Source of the DNA: Anaerolineaceae bacterium
GTDB lineage: Bacteria > Chloroflexota > Anaerolineae > Aggregatilineales > Phototrophicaceae
DNA length: 64,000 bases
Assembly: GCA_002699585.1 (NCBI GenBank)
Contig: PABP01000010.1
Location: forward strand, 62,001 to 126,000
Direction of reading: 5' to 3'
The notes under the pieces were generated by a model, which was given only the letters and a program-made list of their open reading frames with translations, did not search any database and was not told the origin of the DNA. A program made the position numbers and the translations under genes. Of this stretch, positions 41,971 through 49,248 are shown piece by piece (the stretch's first letter is position 1; each line of letters begins with the position of its first letter).

Positions 41971-42224
41971 CGACGTTTTTGCGGCTTTGGTTCCATTCTG
42001 AGGGGGGTATCTGCGGGTATGTGAAAGAAGGCGCGACATGTCATGCCCCTTCGGGAGTGCATTGATTTCGATGTGCTGGTTGATTGTTGTAGCCTGATTG
42101 GGCGGATGCAGCATGCTGCATCCCTACGCGTGTGCGCTTACGGTTGATGTCAGTGACAATAAAAAAGACACTATGATGTACTTTGAGAAATTAATACGGA
42201 GATTGAACGAGCTTGTTTGCACTG
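41971..42224. repeat. Two palindromic repeats in a gene-free stretch
   Basis: An imperfect GTAGGGGC-family hairpin (42030-42053) and a perfect one, GGATGCAGCATGCTGCATCC followed by CTAC (42104-42127), matching the second copy near 1241. No gene seen between 41767 and 42540. Confidence 0.65.
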
Positions 42225-42392
42225 GACCTCACCCCCTTTCCCCCTCTCCGTGATGAGAGGGGCGATCCATCCTACTTGAAGGCATCTGGGTTAGCTTACT
42301 CGGAAGTGGGCTGGATTGGCTTTCAAGGACTTCTGAAGCGACCAAGGAGCTTCTCTCTCCAAAAGAGAGGGATTGAGGGTGAGGGGGTTGGC
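42225..42392. mobile_element. MITE-like element with inverted terminal repeats
   Basis: The left end (42227-42263: CCTCACCCCCTTTCCCCCTCTCC, then GAGAGGGG) and right end (42350-42392: CTCTCTCC...GAGAGGG, then GATTGAGGGTGAGGGGG) are inverted copies of each other, about 25-30 nt long, around a 90-nt core. No transposase is encoded. It may be a non-autonomous element or two repeats that happen to face each other. Confidence 0.45.
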
Positions 42393-42435
42393 ACACGGAC
42401 ACTGTACTACTTTCTCCGTATTTAATTATGAAGCT

Positions 42436-42455
42436 GCATTATTGTGCCCCTACGA
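42436..42455. repeat. Half copy of the GTAGGGGC palindrome
   Basis: ATTGTGCCCCTACGAA without a complementary left arm. Confidence 0.5.
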
Positions 42456-42480
42456 ACATGTACTGACTTTGGCAAGAAAT

Positions 42481-42516
42481 AAAACAAAAAAGGGCACAGT
42501 ATATTGTGCCCCTACG
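42481..42516 (-). terminator. GTAGGGGC palindrome acting as a terminator for pfkA
   Basis: On the minus strand GTAGGGGCACAATATACTGTGCCC is followed by TTTTTTGTTTT. The palindromic repeat (42492-42515) thus forms a good rho-independent terminator 25 nt after the phosphofructokinase stop. Confidence 0.7.
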
Positions 42517-42540
42517 AATATCTGCCAAATAAAACTTTCC

Positions 42541-43713
42541 CTAGTCGCCGAGGGCGGTACCAACCGAGCGCGCAGTTTGTATCCAGGGATGGTCCAGCGG
42601 CACATGATTGCGACCATCGACGATGCCTTCAAAGGGCACAGGGACGATTTTGTTATCGCGGTGGGCAACGAGAACGCCATGCACACCTTCATCAATCATA
42701 TGAGTGGCGGCAACGCCCAAGCGGGTCGCTAGCAGACGATCTGCCGGGGAGGGTGTACCACCACGCTGCACGTGCCCCAAAATCGTCACGCGCGATTCCA
42801 GGTTGGTGAGTTCTTCAAGCTGGCGCGTCAGAGACTGGGTGCTGACCATAATTTCGGCTTCGATTTCCGCTAGCAGGGCTTTGGCTTTTTTCTTAGCGGA
42901 TTTGGCCCATTTTTTAGTTTCTTTATCGCCTTCTTCTTTGGCCTTAGCGTGGGCTGCTTTGGCTTGAGCCAGTGCGGTTTCCGCTTCATCACGGCGGGCA
43001 GCCAGGTCATCAGACATCGCGCCTTCTGAGACAGCGACAATACTAAAATGCTTACCGCTGTAGGTCCGCTGCAAGATGGACTCGGCCACTCTATCCACTG
43101 AATAGGGGATTTCCGGGATGAGGATGACATCGGCCCCACCAGCCACTCCAGCACCTAAAGCCAACCATCCAGCCCGATGGCCCATTGTTTCTACAACGAT
43201 GATGCGGTGGTGACTGTGGGCGGTGCTATGCAGGCGGTCGATGGCTTCTGAAGCGATGGTCAGGGCGGTATCGAAGCCAAAGCTGACGTCGGTACCGGGG
43301 ATGTCGTTGTCGATGGTTTTGGGGAGCGTCAGGGTTTTGAGGCCGTTCTGTGCCAGACGGTAGGCGTTGCGCATGGTCCCGCGGCCCCCCAGGCAAACCA
43401 GCGCGTCTAGGTTGTTCTTCTCGTAGACATCGACGATGGCATCGGTCATATCCATCGTTTTGCCGCCGATGGGCATCTTATGTGGTTTGTCGCGGCTGGT
43501 GCCCAAAACGGTACCGCCAACAGTCAGGATGCCGGACAGGGCCGCACTATCCAGACGTACCGTGCGATTTTCCATTAAGCCACGGAAACCATCACGGAAG
43601 CCAATGACGCGCATATTGTAATCACCCAGGGCCGTTTTACCGACCGCACGAATAGCTGCATTCAGTCCGGGTGTATCGCCGCCGGATGTCAAGATGCCGA
43701 TAATCTTGGCCAT
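42541..43713 (-). CDS. 6-phosphofructokinase-like protein, variant ATP/PPi site
   Basis: A 390-aa PfkA-fold kinase (glycolysis: fructose 6-phosphate to fructose 1,6-bisphosphate). '[18 protein letters not shown]' is the N-terminal phosphate loop, '[13 protein letters not shown]' (residues 130-142) holds the catalytic Asp, '[12 protein letters not shown]' the fructose-phosphate site, '[15 protein letters not shown]' the C-terminal signature. The GGDGS/T loop is 'GGRGT' (Arg at residue 111; CGC codon), so the usual Mg-binding Asp is replaced. An Ala/Lys/Glu-rich insertion of about 55 residues lies near 238-292. PKTIDND fits PPi or mixed-type PFKs. Start at 43713 has GGAAAGG. Confidence 0.88.
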   Translation of the reverse strand: MAKIIGILTSGGDTPGLNAAIRAVGKTALGDYNMRVIGFRDGFRGLMENRTVRLDSAALSGILTVGGTVLGTSRDKPHKMPIGGKTMDMTDAIVDVYEKNNLDALVCLGGRGTMRNAYRLAQNGLKTLTLPKTIDNDIPGTDVSFGFDTALTIASEAIDRLHSTAHSHHRIIVVETMGHRAGWLALGAGVAGGADVILIPEIPYSVDRVAESILQRTYSGKHFSIVAVSEGAMSDDLAARRDEAETALAQAKAAHAKAKEEGDKETKKWAKSAKKKAKALLAEIEAEIMVSTQSLTRQLEELTNLESRVTILGHVQRGGTPSPADRLLATRLGVAATHMIDEGVHGVLVAHRDNKIVPVPFEGIVDGRNHVPLDHPWIQTARSVGTALGD

Positions 43714-43887
43714 GAAAAAACCTTTCCAAATATATGCACCCAAAAGCAGGCGCGGTGAATGTCGCGTTTGACAACTGTATAACTCTATTGTAACGCGCAC
43801 AGGCGTGTCCCGCAGGTACGAGCCACTACGGAACTGGGAAATCCAGCTATAATTTAATCAGAGCAACCTGAAGTGGAGGTGTGGCTT

Positions 43888-44352
43888 ATGATCGCTGGTC
43901 CAGTTGTCGTGCTGATACTGGTTATAGCGATGGCTGTCGTCTATCTGCTGTATGACGCAATGATGAATAAAACCGGGCTTAGAACAAAAGGCCCGCTGGT
44001 CATTGACGATGAGGCGCTGGATGATGACGAATTGCAATCGTATTTGCCAGATCAGAAGATTGCTGCTATCAAGCGCTACCGGGAACTGACAGGCGTGGGA
44101 TTGGCTGAAGCCAAACGGGCTATCGAAGCGGTGATCGCAGACCCCGATGCAGCCAAAAACAAGCGCAAGCGTGCCCTGCATCGGCTGTCAGATGATGCGC
44201 AGGGCGCGGGCGTGCGCGATTTAATCGCTGAGGGTAAGCTGGATGAAGCGGCGGAAGTCTATGCACAGTTCATGGGGGTGGATACCTATACGGCGCGCGC
44301 CGCCATCGCGGACATGGCTGAAGAGATCACGGCGAATCACAGCATCAAGTAA
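43888..44352 (+). CDS. Membrane-anchored protein with L7/L12-like domain
   Basis: A 154-aa protein: a membrane helix at residues 5-22 (PVVVLILVIAMAVVYLLY), an acidic linker (DDEALDDDELQ), then 'QKIAAIKRYRELTGVGLAEAKRAIEAV'. This last closely follows the ribosomal L7/L12 C-terminal pattern (K-I-x-V-I-K-x-x-R-x-x-T-G-L-G-L-K-E-A-K-x-x-V-E). A second helical unit (105-150) resembles it weakly. The ATG at 43888 has GGAGG upstream; the GTG at 43873 was not used. Membrane anchoring makes a ribosomal role unlikely; interaction with ribosome or factor is open. Confidence 0.7.
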   Translation: MIAGPVVVLILVIAMAVVYLLYDAMMNKTGLRTKGPLVIDDEALDDDELQSYLPDQKIAAIKRYRELTGVGLAEAKRAIEAVIADPDAAKNKRKRALHRLSDDAQGAGVRDLIAEGKLDEAAEVYAQFMGVDTYTARAAIADMAEEITANHSIK

Positions 44353-44380
44353 GCATATTAGCCGATTAGCATTGAGCAAC

Positions 44381-44499
44381 GGGAGCAATATGTTGCGCCC
44401 CTATGGCAGAGTAACCCATGCCCTGACATAGACGAACTACGCTGTCTGCCAGCACAAACCCCCATCCTCAGTCCTTCCCCGGAAGGAGGAAGGATGCCT
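44381..44499. repeat. Two repeats downstream of the L7/L12-like gene
   Basis: 44381-44405 is a diverged GTAGGGGC copy (GGGAGCAATATGTTGCGCCCCTA). 44459-44499 is a hairpin CCCCATCCTCAGTCCTTCCC / GGAAGGAGGAAGGATG almost identical to 59576-59614 over 38 of 40 nt. Confidence 0.7.
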
Positions 44500-44568
44500 T
44501 TCTCATTAACTTAATGATTAATGGAGCACAGCCAATTCTGATTGTTTTGCAGTTCCATAGGAAACTAT

Positions 44569-45738
44569 ATGGTTATGACACGATTCCGTACCAACTTTCT
44601 CATGATGATGATTGTGCTGTGCCTGGGCGCGTGGACAGTCGCGCCGGAGCCATCACAGCAGGTTAATGACACATTCCCGACACCCAGTCCATTGAACATG
44701 GACGCGCCGCGCGGTTTCCACATGGGGTTCACGCCCTTCCCTTATGAGATTTCTATGGATGCAGTGCAGTGGGTGTATGAAGCGCTAGCCAATGACAGCG
44801 ACATCATCATGCACCACTTCGACAATGGTGTGCCCTGGCCAGAAGCGCTGGCGAGTGATGCTTACAGTGAGCACATCATGAACGATTGGGAACTACGCCG
44901 TTCACTAACGCCACCGGACCATGCCCTCATTCTGTCGATGACGCCGATTGCTTTCCAACGCGATGGGCTGGCACTGTATCGCGGGGAGGCCGATGATATG
45001 CCATTGCCCGCTCCCTGGGATGGCTACAGTTTCGATCACCCGGATGTGGTGACAGCTTACTTCAACCATGTACAGCGGTCGATTGACTATTTTGAGCCGG
45101 ATTACCTGGTGATGGGCATCGAAGTGAATTTACTGCTGAACGTTCGCCCGGACTTATGGGACGGTTATGTCCAGATGCAGCAGTTGGTGTATAACAAACT
45201 CAAGACGCTCTATCCTGATATGCCGATGATGGTCTCGGTCGTGGGCGTGGGATTTTTCCCGGAGTATGCACCAGAATATGATCTAGATACCCAATTAGCG
45301 GGTCTAGCGCAGGTGATACCCTATTCTGACTATTTCGCATTGTCGCTGTATCCGTATATGTCCGGCCTGATGACGAATGATATTCCGGTGGACTATTTTG
45401 ATCGGCTGTTTGCTCTGGCAGGTGACAAGCCGATTGCGATTTCCGAAACGGGCTATCCAGCGCAGACGCTGGAATTACAAGATGCCGGGTTGACGTTCCC
45501 CAGTACGCCGGAAAAACAGCACGCTTATATCACAGGGCTACTGGCGCAGGCCGATGCCTATGACCTTCAGTTCATCGTCAATTTTGTGCTGCGTGATTAT
45601 GATGCCCTGTATGATGCTATTGGCGGCGGGGACCTGGCAGCCATTTGGCGCGATACGGGCTTTTATGATGAAAATGGCCTAGGGCGTCCGGCGCTGGAGG
45701 CATGGCAACAAACACTGGCTCGGCCTTATATGCCGTAG
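44569..45738 (+). CDS. Secreted TIM-barrel glycosidase-like protein
   Basis: A 389-aa protein with an N-terminal signal (FLMMMIVLCLGAWTVA) and a (beta/alpha)8-type sequence. Candidate acid/base Glu is in 'YLVMGIEVNLLLN' (strand beta-4) and candidate nucleophile Glu in 'KPIAISETGYPAQ' (strand beta-7), the spacing of clan A glycosidases such as GH53 galactanases. 'YFEPDYLVMGIEV' and 'YFALSLYPYMSG' also fit. Likely acts outside the cell on a polysaccharide (inference). AGGAAACTAT precedes the ATG at 44569. Not assigned to a precise GH family. Confidence 0.7.
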   Translation: MVMTRFRTNFLMMMIVLCLGAWTVAPEPSQQVNDTFPTPSPLNMDAPRGFHMGFTPFPYEISMDAVQWVYEALANDSDIIMHHFDNGVPWPEALASDAYSEHIMNDWELRRSLTPPDHALILSMTPIAFQRDGLALYRGEADDMPLPAPWDGYSFDHPDVVTAYFNHVQRSIDYFEPDYLVMGIEVNLLLNVRPDLWDGYVQMQQLVYNKLKTLYPDMPMMVSVVGVGFFPEYAPEYDLDTQLAGLAQVIPYSDYFALSLYPYMSGLMTNDIPVDYFDRLFALAGDKPIAISETGYPAQTLELQDAGLTFPSTPEKQHAYITGLLAQADAYDLQFIVNFVLRDYDALYDAIGGGDLAAIWRDTGFYDENGLGRPALEAWQQTLARPYMP

Positions 45739-45777
45739 TCGGCTTCGATCAATGAGTGCATCCGGGGAGCAGACCTG

Positions 45778-46095
45778 ATGACGATCATATGGAATTTTGT
45801 GGGGTTTTTACTGGCGGGGCTATCGATGGGCTGCTTTGGCACGGCGACGGCCATTTTGCTAAGGGCAATCACAGTAGATGCCCTGCCCGCTGGATTGGTG
45901 CAAAACGCGGTCGAGATTTCGTTGGCACTAGATACACCGGTAGAGAGCATTTTGACGCAAGCACTGGTGTGGATCGGCATTATTTTGGCGCTGCTGGCAC
46001 TGGTGGTGTATGTCGGCTTGCTGATGGGCAGCCGTCATGCGGAAACTAAAGCGCTGCTGGATAAGATCGCCCGAAATTCACGTAGCAGTTTTTGA
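45778..46095 (+). CDS. Small two-helix membrane protein (105 aa)
   Basis: Two membrane helices (NFVGFLLAGLSMGCFGTATAILL; ALVWIGIILALLALVVYVGLLMG) and a short basic C-terminal tail. GGGGAG precedes the start. It lies 39 nt after the glycosidase-like gene and 13 nt before a VOC gene in the same direction, so all three may be co-transcribed. Family unknown. Confidence 0.65.
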   Translation: MTIIWNFVGFLLAGLSMGCFGTATAILLRAITVDALPAGLVQNAVEISLALDTPVESILTQALVWIGIILALLALVVYVGLLMGSRHAETKALLDKIARNSRSSF

Positions 46096-46108
46096 GCGAA
46101 AGGTCGGC

Positions 46109-46468
46109 ATGCTTATGTTTACGCTGGGTGAGATCAATATCATCTGCACTAATCTGGACCGAACATTGCATTTCTATCGGGACATCCTGGGGTTTGAACC
46201 AACGACTGACGATGAGGGTTTCTATCACATGCAGTTTGGTGGCAAAAGCTTCTTGCTGCTGCCGACTGCGCAACAACAAGCGACCGCAGCCGCCTATGAA
46301 ACCGTCGCCCAGTTTTCTATGGACCTCAACGTAGATGACCTTGAGGCGGCCTATACCTATTTGCAGCAGCAGGGGGTCACTATCGCCAAACCCTGGCAAC
46401 CCGGTGACGCCATGTTCGTCATCCGCGACCCGGACGGCTTGCCCTGGGAAGTTGTCGGCCCTGTTTGA
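46109..46468 (+). CDS. VOC (glyoxalase/bleomycin-resistance) family protein
   Basis: A 119-aa VOC protein. 'FTLGEINIICTNLDRTLHFYRDILGFEP' is the first beta-alpha-beta-beta-beta module; 'FSMDLNVDDLEAAYTYLQQQG' and 'FVIRDPDGLPWEVVGPV' make up the second. The first metal His is replaced (I-N-I-I-C) while the terminal Glu (W-E-V) is kept, so metal binding may be partial. This is typical of resistance or binding members rather than glyoxalase I. The longer frame overlapping the upstream gene was not used; AAAGG precedes the ATG. Confidence 0.82.
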   Translation: MLMFTLGEINIICTNLDRTLHFYRDILGFEPTTDDEGFYHMQFGGKSFLLLPTAQQQATAAAYETVAQFSMDLNVDDLEAAYTYLQQQGVTIAKPWQPGDAMFVIRDPDGLPWEVVGPV

Positions 46469-46480
46469 TCGAAGACGTGG

Positions 46481-46696
46481 CTACTTGGCCGTCAGTTCGC
46501 GCAGTTTTTCCAGCGCGAGCTGGCAGGCTTCATCATGTTCTGATTCTTTGCAATCGTAGCGAGTCGGCGGGGATTGATGATGGTCCCATACGATGAGCCA
46601 TCCTTGAGCCACATAGGTTACGCGCAAATAGTTGGAATAATTCCATATTCCAAAAACATTGTTCATTTTGGAGATTTTATTGTAAACGTCGTCCAT
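46481..46696 (-). CDS. Hypothetical protein, or 3' half of a gene broken by one stop
   Basis: A 71-aa frame 'KISKMNNVFGIWNYSNYLRVTYVAQGWLIVWDHHQSP' followed by a Cys/Asp/Glu-rich end. It is in the same frame as the 95-codon frame upstream (46712-46999), separated by a single TAG (46712-46714) and four further sense codons before its ATG. It may therefore be the 3' half of one gene of about 173 codons. AGAGAG lies before the ATG, so independent translation is also possible. No family recognised. Confidence 0.45.
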   Translation of the reverse strand: MDDVYNKISKMNNVFGIWNYSNYLRVTYVAQGWLIVWDHHQSPPTRYDCKESEHDEACQLALEKLRELTAK

Positions 46697-46711
46697 GACG
46701 AACGCTCTCTG

Positions 46712-46999
46712 CTATTGACCGTTTACCACTGTCATCTGTCGGGCACGTATCGTTTGCTTTTCTAGCCATGTTCGGATGTCGGCGTCCGCATCTGCAATCG
46801 CTGTCAATTGAGAATCCGCCCAGAAGACGCGCGTTTCGTAAGACTTTACCGGGGTACGCTCACCGTCAACGACGATGTGCAAATGAGCCACATGCGCACC
46901 AAAACACGTCTCGTCAAAGCAACCTGCATCAGGGATTGAACGGAGTCTATCCGAGGTGGCACGGGTTGTTACCAAGATTTCGTAATCGTGATCGATCAA
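46712..46999 (-). CDS. Hypothetical protein, or 5' half of the same broken gene
   Basis: A 95-aa frame that begins at a TTG ('IDHDYEILVTTRATSDRLRSI'), with a Cys pair (GCFDETCFGAHVAHLHIVVDG) and a helical end 'ADADIRTWLEKQTIRARQMTVVNGQ'. In-frame stops lie just upstream of the TTG. The TAG that ends it is followed in the same frame by the hypothetical protein at 46481. Either two small genes or a gene interrupted by one nonsense codon. Confidence 0.4.
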   Translation of the reverse strand: MIDHDYEILVTTRATSDRLRSIPDAGCFDETCFGAHVAHLHIVVDGERTPVKSYETRVFWADSQLTAIADADADIRTWLEKQTIRARQMTVVNGQ

Positions 47000-47139
47000 A
47001 GTATGAGGGTCCTATTGTCACTGGTTGTACAGGTTTTGCTATGTAACCCGGACACAGTGCTTAAGGACAGTGGCTAGGAAAACATTGCATTTAATTTCGT
47101 GTGTTTCGTATTAATTTAAGTAGGAAGCCAATTGAGATA

Positions 47140-47169
47140 AAAAGAAAGACTGTGGGCAAAGCCACAGTC
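47140..47169 (-). terminator. Terminator after the cold-shock gene
   Basis: GACTGTGG / CCACAGTC stem (47148-47169) followed on the minus strand by TTTCTTTTATC, about 47 nt after the csp stop codon. Confidence 0.75.
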
Positions 47170-47215
47170 CATCTTTAATCGTTGAGGTGCTACTAAAGCA
47201 CAGACGTGCTTTTAA

Positions 47216-47428
47216 CTAGCCGTTAACGACAGTGACAGCGCTGGCCTGGAGGCCCTTCTTGCCCTGGGTCACTTCGAACTCGACCTGTGCGCCCTCATCG
47301 AGGGAGCGGTAGCCACTTGACTGAATTTCTGAGTAATGTACGAAGAGATCTTCGCCATTTTCCTGGGAAATAAAGCCGAAGCCCTTAGTTGCGTTGAACC
47401 ATTTTACGGTACCAGTTGTACGTGCCAT
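47216..47428 (-). CDS. Cold-shock domain protein (CspA family)
   Basis: A 70-aa CSD protein: '[60 protein letters not shown]'. RNP1 is K-G-F-G-F-I and RNP2 is L-F-V-H-Y (F/V-H). It binds single-stranded RNA and DNA and acts as an RNA chaperone. A 5' leader of at least 200 nt (47429-47680) without a gene is consistent with cspA-type regulation by a cold-responsive leader. AGGAGTG precedes the ATG. Confidence 0.95.
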   Translation of the reverse strand: MARTTGTVKWFNATKGFGFISQENGEDLFVHYSEIQSSGYRSLDEGAQVEFEVTQGKKGLQASAVTVVNG

Positions 47429-48039
47429 TTGTTATTCACTCCTGAATAATCGGGTTATGCCTTAAACCGCCCATACTCGCCGCTATCCGGTCAACCGGAA
47501 TTGATGGGGTACTTCTTGGAGATTACTCAAGACAACTGCATAACAACTTCGCAGTGCAACTAGCGCACACAGAATTGATGCTGCTTGTTCTGTTGTAGTC
47601 TCTGCTGGGGATTATTGGGTGTTTAACCATTCCACCAATGCGGTCAAGGCACAGCGCCTTACTCATATCCGCATCGCCTAATAAGCATAACAGAGTTTTT
47701 TGAAAAAGAAATAGCGAGTTTTATGAATTGATAGTTTTTAGTCATGAGTTCTTCGTTTTTAGTTCCTGGTCGTTCGTTTTAGAGCGCCCTATTGAATTGA
47801 TAAGGACACATCCGGCGCCACAGGCCAGGGTCATGCGGTTACCCTTGGACAGTGGAAATAAGCCAAAAACACGACATCGCCAATCCAGGGCATGATATCG
47901 TATCCTTACGGCCTATGTACTCCAAAAAAGATACTGCGCCATCAAATCTACAGATGGGTTGATTCACCCTGATGTAATTTGATGTGGATGGCGTATACTA
48001 CCGCGCTGAATAATAAGCAGGGCAAGGAAGCAAAGCATC
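47429..48039. promoter_or_regulatory. Gene-free region: csp leader and a diverged palindrome
   Basis: The left part (47429-47690) is the presumed csp 5' leader. 47695-47800 is A+T rich. A decayed GTAGGGGC copy (GGGCATGATATCGTATCCTTAC) lies at 47888-47909. AAGGAAG at 48025-48031 is the yitT ribosome site. No further gene seen. Confidence 0.45.
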
Positions 48040-48948
48040 ATGGCGCATACCTCACTCAACCGCAAGTCGATAGCAGGTCTCATCTGGTTTTACGTGCAGT
48101 TGGTGATCGCTGCCCTGCTGGGTGCGGCGTCTGTCGTCTTTTTCCTGGTTCCGGCAGACATTGCGCCACAGGGCGTCAGCGGCCTAGCAACCATGTCTAA
48201 CACGTTGTTTGGTACGCCAGTTGGCCTGACGATCTTGATTATCAACATCCCAATTCAATACATGGGCTATAAGATGCTGCCGGATGGCTGGCGCGTGGTG
48301 GCGCGTTCGCTGGTGGTTATCGTGATTTACAGTATGGCCATCGACTTGATGACGCCATTGGTAATACAGAATGGCGGCTTTAGCCATGATCGGCTGCTGA
48401 ATACGCTGTTCGGTGGCATCCTGGGTGGGATTTCCGGCGGGATGGTATACCGGGCCGGCGCCAACTTCGGCGGCACATCGACCATTGCCCAGATTTTACG
48501 CCACCGCACTGGCATCCCTATGAGTAGCATCTTCCTCTATACGGATACGGCGATTGTGCTGCTGGCGGGTCTGGTGTACGGACTGGAAGGTGCACTGTAT
48601 GCGATGGTGGTGGTCTTCCTGGGGGGTATGGCATCGGACTATGTGATGGAAGGGCCAAGCATTATCCGTACGGCGGTGATTATCACCAATGAGCCACAAG
48701 CCGTATCGGCGGCGATCATCGGCCAGTTGCGGCGCGGCGTCACGGGTTGGGATGCAACCGGTATGTATACAGGTCAGGCGCGCACAGTGCTTTATGTGAC
48801 GATTGCCCGCTCACAGGTTAATGATCTGCGCGATCTGGTATCGGGCATTGATCCGGCGGCATTCATCGTGATTGGCCAGGGCCACACGGCATACGGCGAA
48901 GGCTTTAAAGCGCTTAAGAAGCAGGATAAAGTAGCGGACACTGTCTAG
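48040..48948 (+). CDS. YitT family membrane protein
   Basis: A 302-aa protein with five to six membrane helices ('FYVQLVIAALLGAASVVFFLV', 'VGLTILIINIPIQYMGY', 'VVARSLVVIVIYSMAIDLM', 'FGGILGGISGGMVYRAGANFGGTS', 'TDTAIVLLAGLVYGLEGALYAMVVVFLGGMASDYVMEG') and a cytoplasmic C-terminal DUF2179 domain. The latter has 'VIITNEPQAVSAAIIGQLRRGVTGWDATGMYTGQARTVLYVTI'. 'PQGVSGLA' and 'GANFGGTS' are hallmarks. Role in the family is not settled. Good ribosome site. Confidence 0.92.
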   Translation: MAHTSLNRKSIAGLIWFYVQLVIAALLGAASVVFFLVPADIAPQGVSGLATMSNTLFGTPVGLTILIINIPIQYMGYKMLPDGWRVVARSLVVIVIYSMAIDLMTPLVIQNGGFSHDRLLNTLFGGILGGISGGMVYRAGANFGGTSTIAQILRHRTGIPMSSIFLYTDTAIVLLAGLVYGLEGALYAMVVVFLGGMASDYVMEGPSIIRTAVIITNEPQAVSAAIIGQLRRGVTGWDATGMYTGQARTVLYVTIARSQVNDLRDLVSGIDPAAFIVIGQGHTAYGEGFKALKKQDKVADTV

Positions 48949-48992
48949 ACATCATGGCGGCATAGCTTAGACTGGGCAACGCGATGCCTTTT

Positions 48993-49037
48993 CCGCCGCC
49001 ATAGACTGAAGTCGTATGGCTATGTTTGGGCAGCGGG
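48993..49037. repeat. Dispersed 'CCGCCGC.GACTGAAGTC' repeat, copy 2
   Basis: Matches 31801-31842 (CCGCCGCCATAGACTGAAGT, then CGTATGGCTATGTTTGG), downstream of yitT. The remainder of 49038-49248 carries the tail of a GTAGGGGC-type half repeat (TTGCCCCTAC near 49068-49077). Confidence 0.6.
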
Positions 49038-49248
49038 AGGTGCACTGAAGGTACTCTGACCCGCTGCTTTGCCCCTACAAAAACCCCTCATTTTGAACTT
49101 CCTCCCTCTTCTCTGGCGTGATTGCAGGTTGCACTCTCCCAACTTTTATAACTTTTTTCCAACGAAGCCGTTGTGACGGTGCAAGGTTCGTTTATCATAG
49201 TAGATGTTACAGAAGTGTCATTTTAGGGTTAGTTGGGGAGAATTTCAT

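Noticed and set aside
41926-42114. 62-codon minus-strand frame in the gene-free stretch
   Set aside because: Content is random-looking and overlaps the structured region and a palindromic repeat.
42213-42425. 70-codon plus-strand frame
   Set aside because: Made almost wholly of the MITE-like element and G/C repeats.
46700-46730. Programmed stop-codon read-through at the TAG between the two small frames
   Set aside because: The codons around it resemble a read-through context known from viruses, but there is no downstream structure or homologue to support it; a mutation or two genes is simpler.
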